Shown here: piece by piece, positions 18,493 through 20,337 of the stretch | Position numbering within the stretch: the first letter of the stretch is position 1 | Layout of the letters: the number at the start of each line of letters is the position of its first letter | Notes under the pieces: model-generated | The model's input: the letters and a program-made list of their open reading frames with translations, nothing else | Database searches by the model: none | What the model was told of the DNA's origin: nothing | Translations under genes and position numbers: made by a program | From: DATCZS01 sp036525795 | GTDB lineage: Bacteria; Actinomycetota; Acidimicrobiia; Spongiisociales; ZC4RG35 | Direction of reading: 5' to 3' | Assembly (NCBI GenBank): GCA_036525795.1 | Contig: DATCZS010000085.1 | Span: 1 to 20,337 of the forward strand | Length of the DNA stretch: 20,337 nucleotides

Positions 18493-20337
18493 GGCTGCCG
18501 CCTGCAGGTTGAGCTGGGGCAGCGAACCGAAGCCGATACCGAGCGACGGCACCGCCAGCAGCACCGTGTACAGGCCGGGACCGGGCGGGGTGAAGGTGAG
18601 AAGGTAGCCGTCGCCGTCGGGCACGGCTGCGAGGTTGGCGTTCCAGTTGGAGCCGGTCTGGATGACCTTGGCGACCACGTCTTCGACGCCGGTCATCGGC
18701 TGGCGGGTGGAGGCGTCGTTCATCCGGAAGCGCAGCTCGTGGGGGGCCCCCGCCACCGGTTCGGCCCCCGTGATCACCTCGATTTCGGCGGCGAGCGTCT
18801 CCAGGCCTTCGTCCGGGTCTTCGGCGGCGTTGGCGGTGAAGGTGAAGCAGTGGGTGACGTCGGGGTCGTCGAGGAGGAAGGCGACGACGTAGTCGCCGCC
18901 CCGGGGGATGCGGATGCTGCCTGTGTAGACGCCCGGGGAGGGCTCTTTCAGGCTGCGGTCGACGACGGTCACCGCCCGCGGCTCGAGGGTGTGGCCCTGG
19001 AAGCCTCCCAGGGCGGTCTGGGAGCCTTCGGTGTAGAAGTAGACGGTGTCGTCGGCCGGGTTGGGGATGAGCAGGGCGTTGCCGTCGGGGGTGGCGGCGA
19101 TGGCGTCGGCCACCACCGAGGCCCCGTTGAGCCCGGAGGGGAGGTCGCCGATGGGGACGGTGAGCACCGAGATGTCGCCGGTGGGGTCGATCTCGTCGAG
19201 GGGGATGACCGTGACCGACGGGGAGCCGCTGGTGTGGATGTAGGCGGCGTCGTCGGTGAACGTGACCTGGTCGGGGACGCCGGTGACGGGGACGGCGTGG
19301 GTGATCCGGTTGCGGGCGGCTTCGATGACGTAGGCCTTCTCGGCCTCGGGGTTGACGGCCACCGCCCACGCCCCGTCCCGTGAGATCTCGATGTCGGTCA
19401 CGCCGCGGTCGACGAGCAGGCGGCCCAACTCGGCACCGCTGCCGGGATCGAGGATGGAGATGAGCCCGGCACCGGGAAGGGTGACGAAGGCGTTGCCGGT
19501 GACCCCGGAGACGGCGACACCCCCCGCAGCAGCGCCGAGGCCGGTCTCCTGGATGGGACGGTGGTCGGCGGTGCCGACGAGGAGGGTGCCGCCGCCGGTG
19601 CCGATGATCGCCCGGTCGCCGCTCCGGGAGAAGGCGATCGGCCCGGCGGGCGTACCGGTGGCAACGGTGTCGACGGCGAGGGTGTCGGCGTCGATGACGG
19701 CCACTCCGCCGGTCCCGCCCAGAGTGACCCACACCTGGTCGCCGTCGGGTGACAGGGCGACGCGTTCGGGGGTGGCGGGGAGCGAGACCGTGTCTTCCAC
19801 CAGGAAGGCGTTGAGGTCGACGACGGCCACCGCGTCGAGGGTGGGCATGGTGACGAACAGCCGGTTCCAGGCGGGGGCCATCGCCCAGTCCTGGGGGACG
19901 GCCTGAAGGATGATGACCGAGAACAGGTTGGTCATGCCTCCGACGTCGATCATCGGGTCGAGCACCGAGATGGTGCTGTCCCGGTTCATCCCGAGGATGA
20001 AGTAGCTGTTGAGGTCGATGGTGGGCCGGGACTCGAGGGTGCCTGCCAGGTAGCCGCCGATCTTGTCGGAGCAGGTCCGGTCGCCGGCGGCGATGTCGAG
20101 CCACACCGCCGGGTTGAGTCCTCCGATCGGCTCGCCGCTGTCGGCGTCGGTGATGTGGAACTGGAGGTTGGCGTGCTCGCCGGCGATGATGCGGGGAGCT
20201 ACCTCGCCGCCGCGGCCGCCCACCCCCAGGAAGTTCTCGACGGTGAACTCGACCGAGACGCCGCCGACCACCACCTGTTCGTAGACCCGCTCGTCTTCGG
20301 CGAAGACAGGGTTGCCGTGGTGGTCGACGCCCACCGC
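18487..20337 (-). CDS. YncE/cytochrome-D1-like beta-propeller protein with Ig-like ends (5' truncated)
   Basis: The frame is open through the window end; 616 codons are visible and the true start lies beyond 20337. An N-terminal beta-sandwich-like segment (VEFTVENFLG... HANLQFHITDADSGEPIGGL) is followed by a Cys-containing region (RTCSDKIGGYL). A series of propeller blades follows, each with strand-turn patterns such as NRLFVTMPTLDAVAVVDL, GDQVWVTLGGTGGVAVID and GNAFVTLPGAGLISILDPG. The C-terminal third contains Ig-like strands (GGDYVVAFLLDDPDVTHCF; GPGLYTVLLAVPSLGIGFG). YncE-like propellers are usually exported, and no catalytic or haem motif is visible here. Location outside the membrane is inferred, since the signal peptide is not in view. 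It converges on the aminopeptidase gene. Confidence 0.7.
   Translation of the reverse strand, partial: AVGVDHHGNPVFAEDERVYEQVVVGGVSVEFTVENFLGVGGRGGEVAPRIIAGEHANLQFHITDADSGEPIGGLNPAVWLDIAAGDRTCSDKIGGYLAGTLESRPTIDLNSYFILGMNRDSTISVLDPMIDVGGMTNLFSVIILQAVPQDWAMAPAWNRLFVTMPTLDAVAVVDLNAFLVEDTVSLPATPERVALSPDGDQVWVTLGGTGGVAVIDADTLAVDTVATGTPAGPIAFSRSGDRAIIGTGGGTLLVGTADHRPIQETGLGAAAGGVAVSGVTGNAFVTLPGAGLISILDPGSGAELGRLLVDRGVTDIEISRDGAWAVAVNPEAEKAYVIEAARNRITHAVPVTGVPDQVTFTDDAAYIHTSGSPSVTVIPLDEIDPTGDISVLTVPIGDLPSGLNGASVVADAIAATPDGNALLIPNPADDTVYFYTEGSQTALGGFQGHTLEPRAVTVVDRSLKEPSPGVYTGSIRIPRGGDYVVAFLLDDPDVTHCFTFTANAAEDPDEGLETLAAEIEVITGAEPVAGAPHELRFRMNDASTRQPMTGVEDVVAKVIQTGSNWNANLAAVPDGDGYLLTFTPPGPGLYTVLLAVPSLGIGFGSLPQLNLQAAAG

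Overview
The window is high-GC bacterial DNA with many GTG starts and short intergenic gaps. It carries a polyphosphate glucokinase and an ACT-domain SerB, and many genes have a -10-like hexamer six bases before the start codon, which suggests leaderless mRNAs. Together these suggest an actinomycete, possibly an uncultured Acidimicrobiia-like lineage. The phylum is inferred; no rRNA gene is present.

Layout. 1-542: the 3' end of a secreted-looking protein of unknown function (+). 543-1075: non-coding DNA with GC-rich multi-hairpin repeats, a strong terminator hairpin and, on the minus strand, a small structured transcription unit with a 13-codon micro-ORF. 1076-1798: a TauE/SafE-type permease (+). 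1802-4888: minus-strand genes for a D-2-hydroxyacid dehydrogenase overlapping a membrane-anchored XRE-type regulator, then a CPBP intramembrane protease behind an ArsR-type regulator with an AT-rich operator. 5194-5288: tRNA-Sec (selC). 5398-7677: the malic enzyme-phosphotransacetylase fusion maeB. 7914-9584: a small unknown gene and hflX (+). 9585-9920: a striking heptanucleotide tandem array. 9974-11100: a translationally coupled lipoprotein and secreted protein (-). 11198-13505: divergent ppgK (-) and gnd (+). 13510-14580: a nuclease-like DUF559 gene flanked by inverted copies of a 50-bp repeat, with a third copy between ppgK and gnd. 14598-18486: divergent serB (-) and an M1 aminopeptidase (+). 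18487-20337: a truncated beta-propeller protein (-).

Most named genes are housekeeping. PpgK (glucose phosphorylation with polyphosphate), Gnd (NADPH and ribulose-5-phosphate) and MaeB (pyruvate and NADPH) share a carbon/NADPH theme. SelC implies that the genome decodes UGA as selenocysteine, although no Sec machinery or known selenoprotein is in the window.

The most interesting items are: (1) the minus-strand RNA at about 753-977, whose 16-nt Shine-Dalgarno match to the 16S tail and whose start codon can be masked by a downstream near-perfect complement; (2) the inverted-repeat-flanked DUF559 unit, a possible undescribed mobile cassette; (3) the (CACGTCD)n array of 47 units after hflX; (4) selC.
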